Assembly (NCBI RefSeq): GCF_001941845.1
Contig: NZ_CP018870.1
Span: 434,001-498,000, forward strand
Direction: 5' to 3'
Source of the DNA: Streptomyces sp. TN58
Lineage (GTDB): Bacteria; Actinomycetota; Actinomycetes; Streptomycetales; Streptomycetaceae
DNA: 64,000 bases
Shown piece after piece: positions 18,945-28,336 of the stretch (position 1 is its first letter; each line of letters starts with the position of its first letter). The notes under the pieces were generated by a model that made no database searches, was not told the DNA's origin, and saw only the letters and a list, made by a program, of their open reading frames with translations. Both the position numbers and the translations under genes were made by a program.

Positions 18945-21900
18945 CGGGTGAGCCAGTGCCGGACGCGGGCGATGAGGTCGTCGGCGTCCACCGGTTTGGT
19001 CACGTAGTCGCTGGCGCCGGCGGCGAGGCTCTTCTCCCGGTCCCCCGGCATGGCCTTGGCGGTGACCGCGATGATGGGCAGGGCCTCGTAGGCCGGCATC
19101 CGCCGGATCTCGGCGGTGGCCGCGTAGCCGTCCAGTTCCGGCATCATCACGTCCATCAGGATCAGGTCGACGTCGGCGTTGCCGGTGAGGGCTTCGATGC
19201 CCTTGCGGCCGTCCTCGGCGTGCAGCACGCGCATGCCGTGCAGTTCCAGGACGCCGCTGAGGGCGAAGAGGTTGCGGGCGTCGTCGTCGACGACGAGGAC
19301 GGTGCGTCCGGCCAGGTCGCCGTCGGGCAGGTGGGCGTCCTGCCGGCAGGCGTCGGGGTGCACGAGCGGCAGCACGTCCCCGGGCTGTTCGGCCGACAGG
19401 TGCAGGGCGATGCGTTCGCGCAGTTCGTCCAGGCTGGACAGCAGCTCCACCCGGCGTGAGGCGGCCCGCTCCCGCAGGGCCTCCTCCTGGCCGGTGCGGA
19501 CCCGGGGGTTGTTGTGGGCGAGGACGGGGAGCGAGGAGAGGGCCGGGTCCCCGTCGAGCGCGTCCAGGAAGCGCAGCGCTTCACCGTCGGGCATGTCCAG
19601 TTCCAGCACGACGCAGTGGAAGGCGTCGGAGGCCAGGGCGGCGGCCGCCTCCCGCGAGCTGGTGGCTCCCACGACCTGGATGCCGCCGCGCTCCCCCGGC
19701 GCGTGGGGGTGGGGGGCGAAGTCCCGGTCGGCGCTCTCGGCCACGAGGGAGAGCAGGCCGTTGGGCCGTTCCTCGATCACCAGCAGGCGGCGGGCGCGCC
19801 GCTGTGCCGGGAGGGCGGGTGTGTCCCGGCGGCCCTCCGCGCCGGTCGCGGCGGTCTCGGTCCCGGGTGAGCCGGCCGGGGCTTCGTCGGCGGGCGGGGC
19901 GTCTTCGTCGTCGGCGCGGCTGACCGGCAGGTAGAGGGTGAAGGTGCTGCCGTGGCCCGGGGTGCTCTCCGCGGTGACGGCCCCGCCGAGGAGCTGGGCG
20001 ATCTCGCGGCTGATGGAGAGGCCGAGGCCGGTGCCGCCGTACTTGCGGCTGGTGGTGCCGTCGGCCTGCTGGAAGGCTCCGAAGACGGACTCCAGCTGCT
20101 GCTCGGGGATGCCGATGCCGGTGTCGCGTACCCGGAAGGCCAGCATGGGGCCGCGCCGGGAGACGCCGGCGGGGACCTCCGGGGCCGTGGCCGGTTCGAT
20201 GCGCAGTTCGACGCCGCCGCGCTCGGTGAACTTGACCGCGTTGGACAGCAGGTTGCGCAGGATCTGGCGCAGCCGCGAGTCGTCGGTGAACAGGTCGTCG
20301 GGGGCGTCGGGGGCGGTGGTGACGGTGAAGTCGAGGCTCTTCTGGGTGGTCATCGGCCGGAAGGTGGCGTCGACGTATTCGAGCAGCTGGGGCAGGTGCA
20401 CCCGCTCGGGGTTGATGTCCATCTTGCCCGCCTCGACCTTCGACAGGTCGAGGATGTCGTTGATGAGCTGGAGCAGGTCGGAGCCGGCCGAGTGGATGAT
20501 GCCCGCGTACTCGACCTGCTTGGGGGTGAGGTTGCGGGTGGGGTTCTGTGCGAGCAACTGGGCGAGGATGAGCAGGCTGTTGAGGGGGGTGCGCAGTTCG
20601 TGGCTCATGTTGGCCAGGAACTCCGACTTGTAGGTGGAGGCCAGCGACAGCTGCTGGGCCCGGGCCTCCAGTTCCTGCCGGGCCTGTTCGATCTCCAGGT
20701 TCTTGGCCTCGATGTCGCTGTTCTGGCTGGCGAGGAGGGCGGCCTTCTCCTCCAGTTCGGCGTTGGAGCGCTGGAGTTCCTCCTGCTGGACCTGGAGCTC
20801 CTCCGAGCGGGCCTGGAGTTCGCCGGTGAGGCGCTGGGACTCGCCGAGGAGTTCGTCGGTCCGGGCGTTGGCGACGATGGTGTTGACGTTGGTGCCGATG
20901 GTCTCCATCAGCTGGGCGAGGAAGTCCCGGTGTACGGGGGTGAAGGCGCTGAAGGAGGCGATCTCGATGACGCCGAGCACCTGGTCGTCGACGACGATCG
21001 GCAGGATGATCAGGCTGCCCGGGGTGGTGTGGCCGAGCCCGGAGGAGATGATGTAGTCGCCGGGGACCCGGTCGGTGGCGATGATGCGGTGGCTGCGGGC
21101 CGCCTGGCCGACGAGGGACTCCCCGAGGGCGAACCTCGTGCCCTCCCGGGCGTCCGCGGGACGGCCGTAGGAGCCGACGAGGGTGAGCACGGTTCCGCCG
21201 GGGGTGTCCTCGGCGAGGTAGAAGGCGCCGTACTGGGCGGCGACCAGCGGGGTCAGTTCGTCCATGACGAGTTCGGCGACGACCGCCAGGTCGCGGTGGC
21301 CCTGCATCAGGCCGGAGATCCGGGCGAGGTTCGACTTCAGCCAGTCCTGCTCCTGGTTGGCCCGGGTGCTCTCGCGCAGCGAGCCGACCATGGAGTTGAT
21401 GTTGTCCTTTAGTTCGGCGACCTCGCCGGAGGCGTCGACCGTGATCGAGCGGGTCAGGTCTCCCTCGGCGACGGCGCTGGCGACCTCGGCGATGGCCCGG
21501 ACCTGGCGGGTGAGGTTCCCGGCCAGCTCGTTGACGTTCTCGGTGAGCCGCTTCCAGGTGCCGGAGACGCCTTCGACCTCGGCCTGGCCGCCCAGCCTGC
21601 CCTCGCTGCCGACCTCGCGGGCGACGCGGGTGACCTCGGCGGCGAAGGAGGACAGCTGGTCGACCATCGTGTTGATGGTGGTCTTCAGTTCCAGGATCTC
21701 GCCGCGGGCGTCCACGTCGATCTTCTTGGACAGGTCGCCGTTGGCGACGGCCGTCGTGACGAGGGCGATGTTGCGGACCTGGCCGGTGAGGTTGTTCGCC
21801 ATGGAGTTGACGTTGTCGGTGAGGTCCTTCCAGGTGCCCGCCACGTTGGGGACCCGGGCTTGGCCGCCGAGGCGGCCCTCGGTGCCGACCTCGCGGGCCA

Positions 21901-22960
21901 CCCGCGTCACCTCGTCGGCGAACGCGGACAGCGTGTCGACCATCGTGTTGATGACGCCGGCCAGCGCGGCGACCTCGCCCTTGGCCTCCACCGTGATCTT
22001 CTGCGACAGGTCGCCGCGGGCCACGGCGGTGGCGACCTGGGCGATCGATCTGACCTGTCCGGTCAGGTTGGACGCCATGACGTTGACGTTGTCGGTGAGG
22101 TCCTTCCAGGTGCCGGACACCCCCCGGACCGTGGCCTGCCCGCCCAGGTTGCCCTCGGTGCCGACCTCGCGGGCCACCCGGGTGACCTCGTCTGCGAACG
22201 CGGACAGCTGGTCGACCATCGTGTTGATGGTCTCCTTCAACTCCAGGATCTCCCCGCGGGCGTCCACCCGGATCTTCTGCGTCAGATCGCCCTGCGCCAC
22301 GGCGGTGGTGACCTCGGCGATCGAACGGACCTGGGCGGTCAGGTTGTCGGCCATGACGTTGACCGATTCCGTCAGGTCCTTCCACGTACCGGAGACGCCC
22401 TTGACGTCGGCCTGGCCGCCGAGCCGGCCCTCGGTGCCGACCTCGCGGGCCACCCGGGTCACTTCCCCGGCGAACCCGGAGAGCTGGTCGACCATCGTGT
22501 TGATGGTCTCCTTCAGCTCCAGGATCTCCCCGCGAGCGGTGACGGTGATCTTCTGGGAGAGGTCGCCCTTGGCAACGGCCGTCGCGACCTGGGCGATGGA
22601 ACGCACCTGGGCGGTGAGGTTTCCGGCCATGAAGTTGACCGAATCGGTGAGGTCCAGCCAGGCACCGCCGACGCCGGGCACGTCGGCCTGCCCGCCCAAA
22701 GTCCCCTCGGTACCCACCTCGCGGGCGACCCGCGTCACCTCGGAGGTGAACAGCGACAGCTGGTTCACCATCCCGTTGAAGACGGTGGCGATCTCCCCGA
22801 GCAGCCCGTCCGCCCCGTCGGGCAGCCGGGTACGGAAGTCCCCGTCCCGTACGGCGGTCAGCCCGGCCAGCAACTGGCGCAGCTCCAACTCGCCGATTCC
22901 GCCGCCATCCGGAAACGCCGGGGCACCGCCCCGTGGATCCGCGCCCGCCCGCTCGGCCAT
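18941..22960 (-). CDS. HAMP-repeat hybrid sensor histidine kinase (OsaA/Nik1-like)
   Basis: 1339 residues, no membrane helix. A first HAMP-like segment (about 30-65) is followed by five tandem 92-residue HAMP repeats (about 67-526), each with [10 protein letters not shown] and a GDL(S/T)-x-K-I motif. Then come GAF (about 560-705), a coiled coil (about 708-790), HisKA with [20 protein letters not shown], HATPase with [18 protein letters not shown] and [13 protein letters not shown], a degenerate receiver (VIEERPN where the acidic pair should be) and an intact receiver ([33 protein letters not shown]). HAMP-rich soluble kinases sense osmotic stress in fungi (Nik1) and Streptomyces (OsaA). Co-translated with the phosphatase. 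Confidence 0.93.
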   Translation of the reverse strand: MAERAGADPRGGAPAFPDGGGIGELELRQLLAGLTAVRDGDFRTRLPDGADGLLGEIATVFNGMVNQLSLFTSEVTRVAREVGTEGTLGGQADVPGVGGAWLDLTDSVNFMAGNLTAQVRSIAQVATAVAKGDLSQKITVTARGEILELKETINTMVDQLSGFAGEVTRVAREVGTEGRLGGQADVKGVSGTWKDLTESVNVMADNLTAQVRSIAEVTTAVAQGDLTQKIRVDARGEILELKETINTMVDQLSAFADEVTRVAREVGTEGNLGGQATVRGVSGTWKDLTDNVNVMASNLTGQVRSIAQVATAVARGDLSQKITVEAKGEVAALAGVINTMVDTLSAFADEVTRVAREVGTEGRLGGQARVPNVAGTWKDLTDNVNSMANNLTGQVRNIALVTTAVANGDLSKKIDVDARGEILELKTTINTMVDQLSSFAAEVTRVAREVGSEGRLGGQAEVEGVSGTWKRLTENVNELAGNLTRQVRAIAEVASAVAEGDLTRSITVDASGEVAELKDNINSMVGSLRESTRANQEQDWLKSNLARISGLMQGHRDLAVVAELVMDELTPLVAAQYGAFYLAEDTPGGTVLTLVGSYGRPADAREGTRFALGESLVGQAARSHRIIATDRVPGDYIISSGLGHTTPGSLIILPIVVDDQVLGVIEIASFSAFTPVHRDFLAQLMETIGTNVNTIVANARTDELLGESQRLTGELQARSEELQVQQEELQRSNAELEEKAALLASQNSDIEAKNLEIEQARQELEARAQQLSLASTYKSEFLANMSHELRTPLNSLLILAQLLAQNPTRNLTPKQVEYAGIIHSAGSDLLQLINDILDLSKVEAGKMDINPERVHLPQLLEYVDATFRPMTTQKSLDFTVTTAPDAPDDLFTDDSRLRQILRNLLSNAVKFTERGGVELRIEPATAPEVPAGVSRRGPMLAFRVRDTGIGIPEQQLESVFGAFQQADGTTSRKYGGTGLGLSISREIAQLLGGAVTAESTPGHGSTFTLYLPVSRADDEDAPPADEAPAGSPGTETAATGAEGRRDTPALPAQRRARRLLVIEERPNGLLSLVAESADRDFAPHPHAPGERGGIQVVGATSSREAAAALASDAFHCVVLELDMPDGEALRFLDALDGDPALSSLPVLAHNNPRVRTGQEEALRERAASRRVELLSSLDELRERIALHLSAEQPGDVLPLVHPDACRQDAHLPDGDLAGRTVLVVDDDARNLFALSGVLELHGMRVLHAEDGRKGIEALTGNADVDLILMDVMMPELDGYAATAEIRRMPAYEALPIIAVTAKAMPGDREKSLAAGASDYVTKPVDADDLIARVRHWLTR
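21420..22770 (-). repeat. Five tandem 276-bp HAMP-coding repeats
   Basis: Within the hybrid kinase gene a 276-bp unit encoding 92 residues occurs five times. Marker strings recur in each: [10 protein letters not shown](T/S)EG, LGGQA, TAVA-GDL and INTMVD. The units are highly similar in nucleotides, which makes them a likely site for recombination and repeat-number change. Confidence 0.85.
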
Positions 22961-23290
22961 CCGTCACCCTCACTCTCGTTACCGACCGCGCCGACACGCG
23001 GACAGGACAGCGCCCTGGAACCAGGGCATGCCGGCTCGCCCGGTCCAGCGGATCCCCCTTCGCCGCGGCACCGGTCCGGTGAAGGCTAACGCCGTCGGAG
23101 GCGCGATGGAGCACGGCCGATCACCACGGCGGCCGGCGCGTCCGGCGATCCCGGGAAGCCCGGTGGCCCGGAGCCTTCACCTCACAGGCCCGAACTCGCG
23201 TTCCCAGCAGGGTGCTTCGGGAAACCTCGGATGCGTCCGCGGGCGCCGGGTAGACGAACCGGTACCGAACGGCACAACGACGGAAAAGGG
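22961..23290. other. Divergent promoter region of hybrid kinase and RsbW-like gene
   Basis: No coding frame is credible. On the plus strand GGATG, a 14-nt spacer and GGGTAG at 23248-23253 loosely match the SigB-type promoter GNNT-N14-16-GGGTAY and lie about 40 nt before the RsbW-like start. Confidence 0.4.
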
Positions 23291-23737
23291 GTGAGGACCT
23301 TGGCGGTCAAGGCAGTGGGCTGGGCACGCTCGTTCCCGGTTTCGGAGGGCGTCCGGGCGGCGCGGCAGTGGACCGCCGCGCACCTGGCGTCACTGCCGTG
23401 GAACGCATCGGCGGCCGACACCGTGGACTCCGTGCTGCTCTGCGTTTCCGAACTCGTCACCAACGCCCACCTGCACGCCTTCGGCACCGCGCACCTGGTG
23501 CTGACCTGGGACGGACGCTGCCTCCACGTCAGCGTCGCCGACTCCGATCCCCGGATTCCCCGCGCCCGGACCCCCGACGGAGACGCGAGCGCCACCTCCG
23601 GCCGCGGACTGGGAATCGTCACCGCCCTGGCCGACTCCCTCGACGTGCACGCCTGCCACGGAGGCAAGTCGATCACCGCCTGCTTCCGGCCCGCGGGCGG
23701 GCCGGACCCGCACGGCACCGGGCCGTGCGGCGACTGA
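23291..23737 (+). CDS. RsbW-like ATP-binding protein (anti-sigma / serine kinase fold)
   Basis: About 148 residues, a stand-alone HATPase_c_2 (GHKL) domain. The N-box is [11 protein letters not shown] and the G-boxes are [10 protein letters not shown] and [17 protein letters not shown]. These proteins bind sigma factors and phosphorylate STAS antagonists. I list the GTG start; a TTG 9 nt later, preceded by GAGG, is almost as good. Convergent with the STAS gene, and surrounded by phosphatase, STAS and sigma genes, so a role in the local partner switch is inferred. Confidence 0.85.
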   Translation: MRTLAVKAVGWARSFPVSEGVRAARQWTAAHLASLPWNASAADTVDSVLLCVSELVTNAHLHAFGTAHLVLTWDGRCLHVSVADSDPRIPRARTPDGDASATSGRGLGIVTALADSLDVHACHGGKSITACFRPAGGPDPHGTGPCGD

Positions 23738-23760
23738 CCCGCACCCGGAGCCCGGCAGGT

Positions 23761-24105
23761 TCACGCCGCGACGGCGTCCTCGACCGTCGCGTGCAGGGAG
23801 AGGACGGTGTCGGCGCCGGTGACGGCGAAAAGCCGTCGCAACTGCTCGCCCGGGGCGGCGATGCGCAGCGCGGTGCTGTGGTGCAGGCGCAGCAGCAGGT
23901 TCAGGAACGAGGAGTCGCCGAAGGTGATGGACCCGGCGTCCAGAACCACCAGGGGGTGCCGGCCGGCGGCCTCGGTGAGCGCCTCTTCCAGCGGATTCAA
24001 CGTGTCCTGGTCCAGTTCCCCGTGGGCCGCCACCACCCAGCCGTCGCCCGCCTGGTAGCCCTCCCCCACCACTCCCGGCCGGTACGCGTCCCCGAGTCCG
24101 CTCAT
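23761..24105 (-). CDS. STAS-domain anti-anti-sigma factor
   Basis: 114 residues from ATG with a clear GGAGGCGGAG ribosome-binding site. One STAS domain: WVVAAHGELDQDTLNPLEEA, then LVVLDAGSITFGDSSFLNLL. The Ser after the conserved Asp (GDSS) matches the RsbV/SpoIIAA phosphorylation site, so it can be switched by an RsbW-type kinase and a SpoIIE-type phosphatase, both encoded nearby. It is divergent from the sigma-factor operon. A longer upstream frame exists but lacks a ribosome-binding site. Confidence 0.87.
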   Translation of the reverse strand: MSGLGDAYRPGVVGEGYQAGDGWVVAAHGELDQDTLNPLEEALTEAAGRHPLVVLDAGSITFGDSSFLNLLLRLHHSTALRIAAPGEQLRRLFAVTGADTVLSLHATVEDAVAA

Positions 24106-24321
24106 CTCCGCCTCCACGGATCGCCGCCTGTACGTTGTCGTCAAGGGAGTATGCCTGCTCACGGCGGCGGCACCGCGCCCCCGGGGCCGGCCGGCGCCGG
24201 GGACGGGGTGCCGCACGGTGCGCGACGCGGTGGAAACTCGTGCGGCTGAGATGTGTGGAATCGAAAAGCCGGGGCACAAGCGCCTCGGCAGCCGCAGTCA
24301 ATCGGGAGGGAGCGGCCAACC

Positions 24322-25248
24322 ATGTCTCGCTCGGCCACTGTCGTAGGCCCCGTTCGTGCAACCGACGTGCACGTCCCCGTCCGTGACCTGGAGGACCCTG
24401 GAGCACCGGCGCGGGACGAGGAACTGTCGCAGGTGGAGAACGCCCGCGAGATGTCGCCGGCCGACGCGCGTGAGCTGTCGCGTCACTTCTTCCGGCGGCT
24501 GCGGGCCCTGGAGGAGGGCACGCACGAGTACCAGTACACGCGCAACACCCTCATCGAGATGAACCTCTCCCTCGTCCAGTTCGCCGCACGGCGCTTCCGG
24601 GCCCGCGTGCTCGGCGGCGGTCTGGACATGGACGACATCATCCAGGTGGGGACCATCGGCCTCATCAAGGCCATCGACCGCTACGACCTCGACCGCGAGG
24701 TGGAGTTCTCCACGCTCGCCCTGCCCTACATCACGGGCGAGATCAAGCGGTACTTCCGCGACACGACCTGGGCGGTGCACGTCCCCCGCCGCCTGCAGGA
24801 GCTGCGTACGGAACTCGCCAAGGCCCAGGAGGCCCTGACCGACGTACTGGGCCGTGCTCCGACGGTCAAGGAGGTCGCCGAGCACCTGGAACTGTCCGAG
24901 GACGAGGTCATCGACGGGCTGGTGGCCGCGAACGGCTACACGAGCGGCTCCCTCGACACCTCCGGCGCCGACGGCGACGCACCGTCCGCGCCGAACGGGA
25001 CGACCCGGCCGCTGGCGGAGCGCCTCGGCGAGGTCGATCCGGCCATGGAGCTCTTCGAGGAGTTCCACACCCTCGCGCCCCTGCTGGAGGAACTCGGCGA
25101 GCGCGACCGGCGGATCCTGCAGATGCGCTTCGGCCAGGACAAGACCCAGGCCGAGATCGGCGCCGAACTGGGCATCTCGCAGATGCAGGTCTCCCGCCTG
25201 CTCTCCCGCACCCTGGCACGCCTGCGCGCCGGCATGCTCACGGAGTAG
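24322..25248 (+). CDS. SigB/SigF-family RNA polymerase sigma factor
   Basis: 308 residues. Region 2: RFRARVLGGGLDMDDIIQVG, then DLDREVEFSTLALPYITGEI and RYFRDTTWAVHVPRRLQELR, which is characteristic of SigB/SigF/SigG sigma factors. Region 3: LGRAPTVKEVAEHLELSEDE. Region 4 HTH: QAEIGAELGISQMQVSRLLS. In Streptomyces this family directs osmotic, stationary-phase and developmental stress responses and is held by RsbW-like anti-sigmas. The ATG is preceded by GGGAGGGAG. First gene of an operon with a STAS protein (9-nt gap) and a MEDS-HATPase protein (4-nt overlap). Confidence 0.95.
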   Translation: MSRSATVVGPVRATDVHVPVRDLEDPGAPARDEELSQVENAREMSPADARELSRHFFRRLRALEEGTHEYQYTRNTLIEMNLSLVQFAARRFRARVLGGGLDMDDIIQVGTIGLIKAIDRYDLDREVEFSTLALPYITGEIKRYFRDTTWAVHVPRRLQELRTELAKAQEALTDVLGRAPTVKEVAEHLELSEDEVIDGLVAANGYTSGSLDTSGADGDAPSAPNGTTRPLAERLGEVDPAMELFEEFHTLAPLLEELGERDRRILQMRFGQDKTQAEIGAELGISQMQVSRLLSRTLARLRAGMLTE

Positions 25249-25257
25249 GCGTGCACC

Positions 25258-25590
25258 ATGACGCCGAGTCCGCGCGCGACGGCGCCGCTGACCGCCCTGC
25301 CGCTGCGGGGCCGCCCCGGCGCGCGCCTGAACGGCAGCTGCGACCTCGACAGCCGGCAGGCCCTGTCCGGCGTCCTCGGGCTCGTGGCCGGCATCCCCGG
25401 CGCGGTCGTCCACCTCGATCTCTCCACCGTGCCCTTCTGCGACGCGGACTCGGTCGCGGCGCTCGTACGGACGTCGGCGGCCCTCAGCGCCCAGGGCCGG
25501 CGCCTGCTGCTCCACGACCCGCCGTACTCACTGCGCAGGGTGGTGGAGATGTTCCCGGAGGAGTGCGCCGCGCTGGAGGTCGCAGCATGA
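25258..25590 (+). CDS. STAS-domain protein lacking the usual phospho-Ser
   Basis: 110 residues. The STAS core is GARLNGSCDLDSRQALSGVL, then VVHLDLSTVPFCDADSVAAL. In RsbV-type proteins the residue after the conserved Asp is the phosphorylated Ser/Thr (D-S-T/S); here it is D-A-D-S, so the acceptor position is Ala. It may act as a constitutive antagonist or as a non-switching partner. It sits between the sigma factor and the MEDS-HATPase gene in one operon, with an ATGA overlap downstream. Confidence 0.8.
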   Translation: MTPSPRATAPLTALPLRGRPGARLNGSCDLDSRQALSGVLGLVAGIPGAVVHLDLSTVPFCDADSVAALVRTSAALSAQGRRLLLHDPPYSLRRVVEMFPEECAALEVAA

Positions 25591-26546
25591 TCACTGTTCC
25601 GGCCCCCGCCGGGCCGGGGGCCTTCGTCCATCCCGCCTTCTTCTACCGGGACCTCGACGAGTACGTGGCGGGCGTGGGCGGCTTCGTACGCGCCGCCCTC
25701 GCGGACGACGAGCCGGTGCTGGTCGCCGTACCGGGGCCGCACCTGGGGGTCCTGCGCGACAGCCTCGACGCGGACGACGGCGCCCGGGTCACGTGGACGG
25801 ACATGACGGAGCTGGGCCGCAACCCGGGCCGGATCCTGGCCGCCCTGCAGGACTTCGCAGACCGCGACCCGGCCCGGCCGGCGCGGATCGTCGGCGAACC
25901 GATCTGGCCGGGCCGCACACCTGCCGAAGTGCTGGAGGCCACCCGCCACGAGGCCCTCATCAACACGGCCTTCGCCGGCCGGCCCGCGACCGTCCTGTGC
26001 CCGTACGACGTCGTCGGGCTGGCCCCCGCCGCGGTGCGGGACGCCCGGCGCACACACCCCCTGCTCGTGGAGGGGGGCCTGGGCATGCCGAATCCGGCCT
26101 ACACCGGGCTCCCGGGGCTTTCGGCGGACCTCGACCGCCCGCTGCCCGAGCCCGCCGGGCCGGTGGCCCGGCTCGTGTACGCGCGCGGCGGCCTGGCCGA
26201 GGTGCGCGAGTACGCCGAGGGCTGGGGGCGCGGGACCGCCCTGAGCCCGTCGCGCCGCGGCGACCTGGTCCTGGCGATCAGCGAGGCCGCGGCCAACTCC
26301 GTGTCCCACGGCGGCGGGAAGGGCACTCTGCGCCTGTGGACCGTCGACGGGCCCGCGGCGGGCGTCGTAGCGGAGATCCATGACGACGGCCGGCTGGCCG
26401 ACCCGCTGGCCGGGCGGCGGCGGCCTTCCCTCGCCTCCGCCGACGGCGGCCGTGGCCTGTGGATGATCCACCAGCTCTGCGACCTGGTGGAGGTCCGTGC
26501 CACGGAGGTCGGCCTGACGCTGCGCCTGCACGTGGCCACGCCCTGA
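25587..26546 (+). CDS. MEDS sensor domain fused to RsbW-like HATPase
   Basis: 319 residues. The N-terminal MEDS-type domain (about 10-170) has FVHPAFFYRDLDEYVAGVGG, VLVAVPGPHLGVLRDSLD, LGRNPGRILAALQDFADRD and TVLCPYDVVGLAP. MEDS domains are associated with sensing of small hydrocarbon or redox signals. The C-terminal GHKL domain (about 200-317) has the N-box ISEAAANSVSHGGG and the G-box GGRGLWMIHQLCD. This is probably an anti-sigma/kinase whose activity is controlled by the sensor domain. It is the third gene of the sigma operon, so it is a strong candidate for the cognate regulator of that sigma factor. Confidence 0.88.
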   Translation: MITVPAPAGPGAFVHPAFFYRDLDEYVAGVGGFVRAALADDEPVLVAVPGPHLGVLRDSLDADDGARVTWTDMTELGRNPGRILAALQDFADRDPARPARIVGEPIWPGRTPAEVLEATRHEALINTAFAGRPATVLCPYDVVGLAPAAVRDARRTHPLLVEGGLGMPNPAYTGLPGLSADLDRPLPEPAGPVARLVYARGGLAEVREYAEGWGRGTALSPSRRGDLVLAISEAAANSVSHGGGKGTLRLWTVDGPAAGVVAEIHDDGRLADPLAGRRRPSLASADGGRGLWMIHQLCDLVEVRATEVGLTLRLHVATP

Positions 26547-26692
26547 GAGCGGCTGTCGCCTACAATGTCACGCGCCTGCCAGAGCGACCACCGGACGCCT
26601 GCGGTATGTGGGCTGTGTCGTACATCGTCGTGGCCGCGCCGGGCATACGCCTGTGACAGAGACCAGTGCGAACGCGGGGGTGAGAGAGCTCA

Positions 26693-27157
26693 GTGGAGAC
26701 CGTCGGAGCGGAAACGGGTGATCCTGTGGGTGTCGGCCATCCCGCCGCGGTGCAGCGCCGCCGGCTCGCCCTGACGGGCGTCCGCGGTTCCGTGGCCAAG
26801 GGGCGCGATTTCACGCGCCAGGCCCTGCGGGACTGGGGCTGGGACGGGACCGAGACCGCCGAGGACACCCTGCTCCTCGTGTCCGAGCTGCTGACGAACG
26901 CGTCCCTGCACGCCGGCGGCTGCCACGAGCTCGTCCTGGTCAGCGGGAAGGTGTTGCGCATCGAGGTGTACGACGGCACGACGACCCTTCCCCGCCGCGA
27001 CCCGGCACCCCGGCGCGGCGTCCCCGGCGGCCACGGCCTCCACATAGTGGAGCGGCTGTCCGATCGCTGGGGTTCCGACGTCCACGCCGCCGGCAAGGCC
27101 GTCTGGGCCGAGATCGAAGCCGCCCGACTGGTCTCCGGCGACACGGCGGGAAGCTGA
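26693..27157 (+). CDS. RsbW-like ATP-binding protein
   Basis: 154 residues, GTG start. A single GHKL domain with N-box SELLTNASLHAGG and G-box GGHGLHIVERLSDRWG; the first 35 residues are a variable tail. It is the third protein of this fold in the cluster (with those starting at 23291 and 25587), suggesting several inputs acting on shared STAS or sigma partners. A hairpin follows the gene. Confidence 0.85.
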   Translation: METVGAETGDPVGVGHPAAVQRRRLALTGVRGSVAKGRDFTRQALRDWGWDGTETAEDTLLLVSELLTNASLHAGGCHELVLVSGKVLRIEVYDGTTTLPRRDPAPRRGVPGGHGLHIVERLSDRWGSDVHAAGKAVWAEIEAARLVSGDTAGS

Positions 27158-27209
27158 GGGGATGTCCGTGGTGCTGCCCGTGCTCGTGGATCGCAGCGGG
27201 CACGGCCGG

Positions 27210-27238
27210 GTCCCGCACTCCTGAAGCCGGTGCGGGAC
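27210..27238 (+). terminator. Terminator after the second RsbW-like gene
   Basis: GTCCCGCAC pairs perfectly with GTGCGGGAC around an 11-nt loop. Another weaker stem (CCGTGC/GCACGG) lies just before it. Confidence 0.65.
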
Positions 27239-27285
27239 GGAGACCGATACCGGGCCGCCACGCGGCCTGGACGGTTGAACACGCC

Positions 27286-27717
27286 TCACGGCTGAGGGCC
27301 CCCGGCGGGCCGGGCGGGGTCCTCCCGCACGGCCGCGAGGACGAACGCGTGCCCCGCCGGGTCCGCGTAGCGGCGCAGGGTCGTGCGGTTGTCCGGGCGG
27401 GTGCCGTCCTCCTCGGCCGCCACCGGGCGCGCCCCGAGGGCGACGGCCTCGCGTTCGGCCTCGTCGAGGGCGTCCTCCGCCACCAGGATCCGCAGGTGGA
27501 CGTCCTGGGAGCCCTCCGGCAGCGGCCAGCTCGGCGTCGCGCGGTGCGGGTCGCGGCGGACGCCGAGCAGGGGGCCGGCGCGGCCGGTGACCAGGAACAG
27601 TTCACCGTCGTCGGTGGCCGGGCCCGCCGACGCGCCGAGCAGTCGCGCGTAGAACCGGGCCAGCGGCTCCGGTTCGGCGCAGTCCAGGACGATCACGCTT
27701 GTCTTGAGTACGGTCAT
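27286..27717 (-). CDS. VOC-superfamily (glyoxalase-like) protein
   Basis: 143 residues. The front module is SVIVLDCAEPEPLARFYARL, followed by GELFLVTGRAGPLLGVRRDP. The second half has VHLRILVAEDALDEAEREAV and ends RRYADPAGHAFVLAAVRE, the form usual in Streptomyces VOC proteins of unknown substrate. The second-half terminal metal ligand is not obvious, so it may be a binding protein rather than an enzyme. ATG start. Divergent from the SRPBCC gene. Confidence 0.82.
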   Translation of the reverse strand: MTVLKTSVIVLDCAEPEPLARFYARLLGASAGPATDDGELFLVTGRAGPLLGVRRDPHRATPSWPLPEGSQDVHLRILVAEDALDEAEREAVALGARPVAAEEDGTRPDNRTTLRRYADPAGHAFVLAAVREDPARPAGGPQP

Positions 27718-27781
27718 GGACCGCGTGTGCCCTGCGTCGCCCTCCGTACACGTACCGTGCCGGCCTCTGCTGCGGGCCGGC

Positions 27782-27806
27782 GCATGGCGCCGGCCCGGCC
27801 GGGTAG
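27782..27806 (+). promoter_or_regulatory. Candidate SigB-type promoter of the SRPBCC gene
   Basis: GCATG, 14-nt spacer, GGGTAG, matching GNNTN-14-GGGTA of stress sigma factors except for the last base. It lies 75 nt before the SRPBCC start. Confidence 0.4.
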
Positions 27807-27881
27807 CCGCGCTGCGAGACGTCCAGACGGACGCCCGCGCCTCGGGGGTGCGGGACTGCAGACGACAGGGAAGGGGTGCGC

Positions 27882-28331
27882 ATGTCGCACGTCGAGGAGT
27901 ATGTCGAGGTCAACGTGCCGGTACGCACGGCCTACAACCAGTGGACACAGTTCGAGGACTTCCCCGCCTTCATGGAGGGTGTCGAGCGCATCGACCAGCG
28001 CACGGACACGCTGACCCACTGGGTGACGAACGTGAACGGGGTGCGGCGCGAGTTCGACGCGCAGATCACCGAACAGCTCCCGGACCGGCGCGTCGCGTGG
28101 ATGACGGTGGACGGCGAGGCCCGCCAGGCAGGGCTCGTCACCTTCCAGCCGATCGACGCGACCACCACCAAGGTCGTCCTGCGCATGAACTGGGTGCCCG
28201 ACGGACTGGCCGAGGCCGCCGCCGACAAGCTCGGTTTCGTCAAGCGGCAGGTCACGGGTGACCTGAAGCGGTTCAAGATGTTCATCGAGTCGCGCGGGGT
28301 CGAGACGGGCGCCTGGCGGGGCGAGGTCTGA
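27882..28331 (+). CDS. SRPBCC (polyketide cyclase/dehydrase-like) protein
   Basis: 149 residues from ATG behind GGAAGGGG. A START/Bet v 1-type fold: VEEYVEVNVPVRTAYNQWTQ, then FEDFPAFMEGVERIDQRTDT and FDAQITEQLPDRRVAWMTVD. This subgroup is found as a single domain in stress-related gene sets and is not a polyketide cyclase in any proven sense; it probably binds a hydrophobic ligand. It is followed after 5 nt by the DUF1206 gene, so likely one operon with DUF1206 and YihY. Confidence 0.85.
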   Translation: MSHVEEYVEVNVPVRTAYNQWTQFEDFPAFMEGVERIDQRTDTLTHWVTNVNGVRREFDAQITEQLPDRRVAWMTVDGEARQAGLVTFQPIDATTTKVVLRMNWVPDGLAEAAADKLGFVKRQVTGDLKRFKMFIESRGVETGAWRGEV

Positions 28332-28336
28332 CCCCC

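Noticed and set aside
18941..22960. Assembly-collapsed or artefactual repeat
   Set aside because: The five HAMP units differ at many residues and keep the reading frame, and the flanking domains are intact, so the array is a genuine coding repeat.
19581..23114. 1177-residue minus-strand frame in a second register
   Set aside because: Out-of-frame shadow of the HAMP kinase, almost all Arg/Gly/His/Pro; its repeats simply reflect the 276-bp coding repeats.
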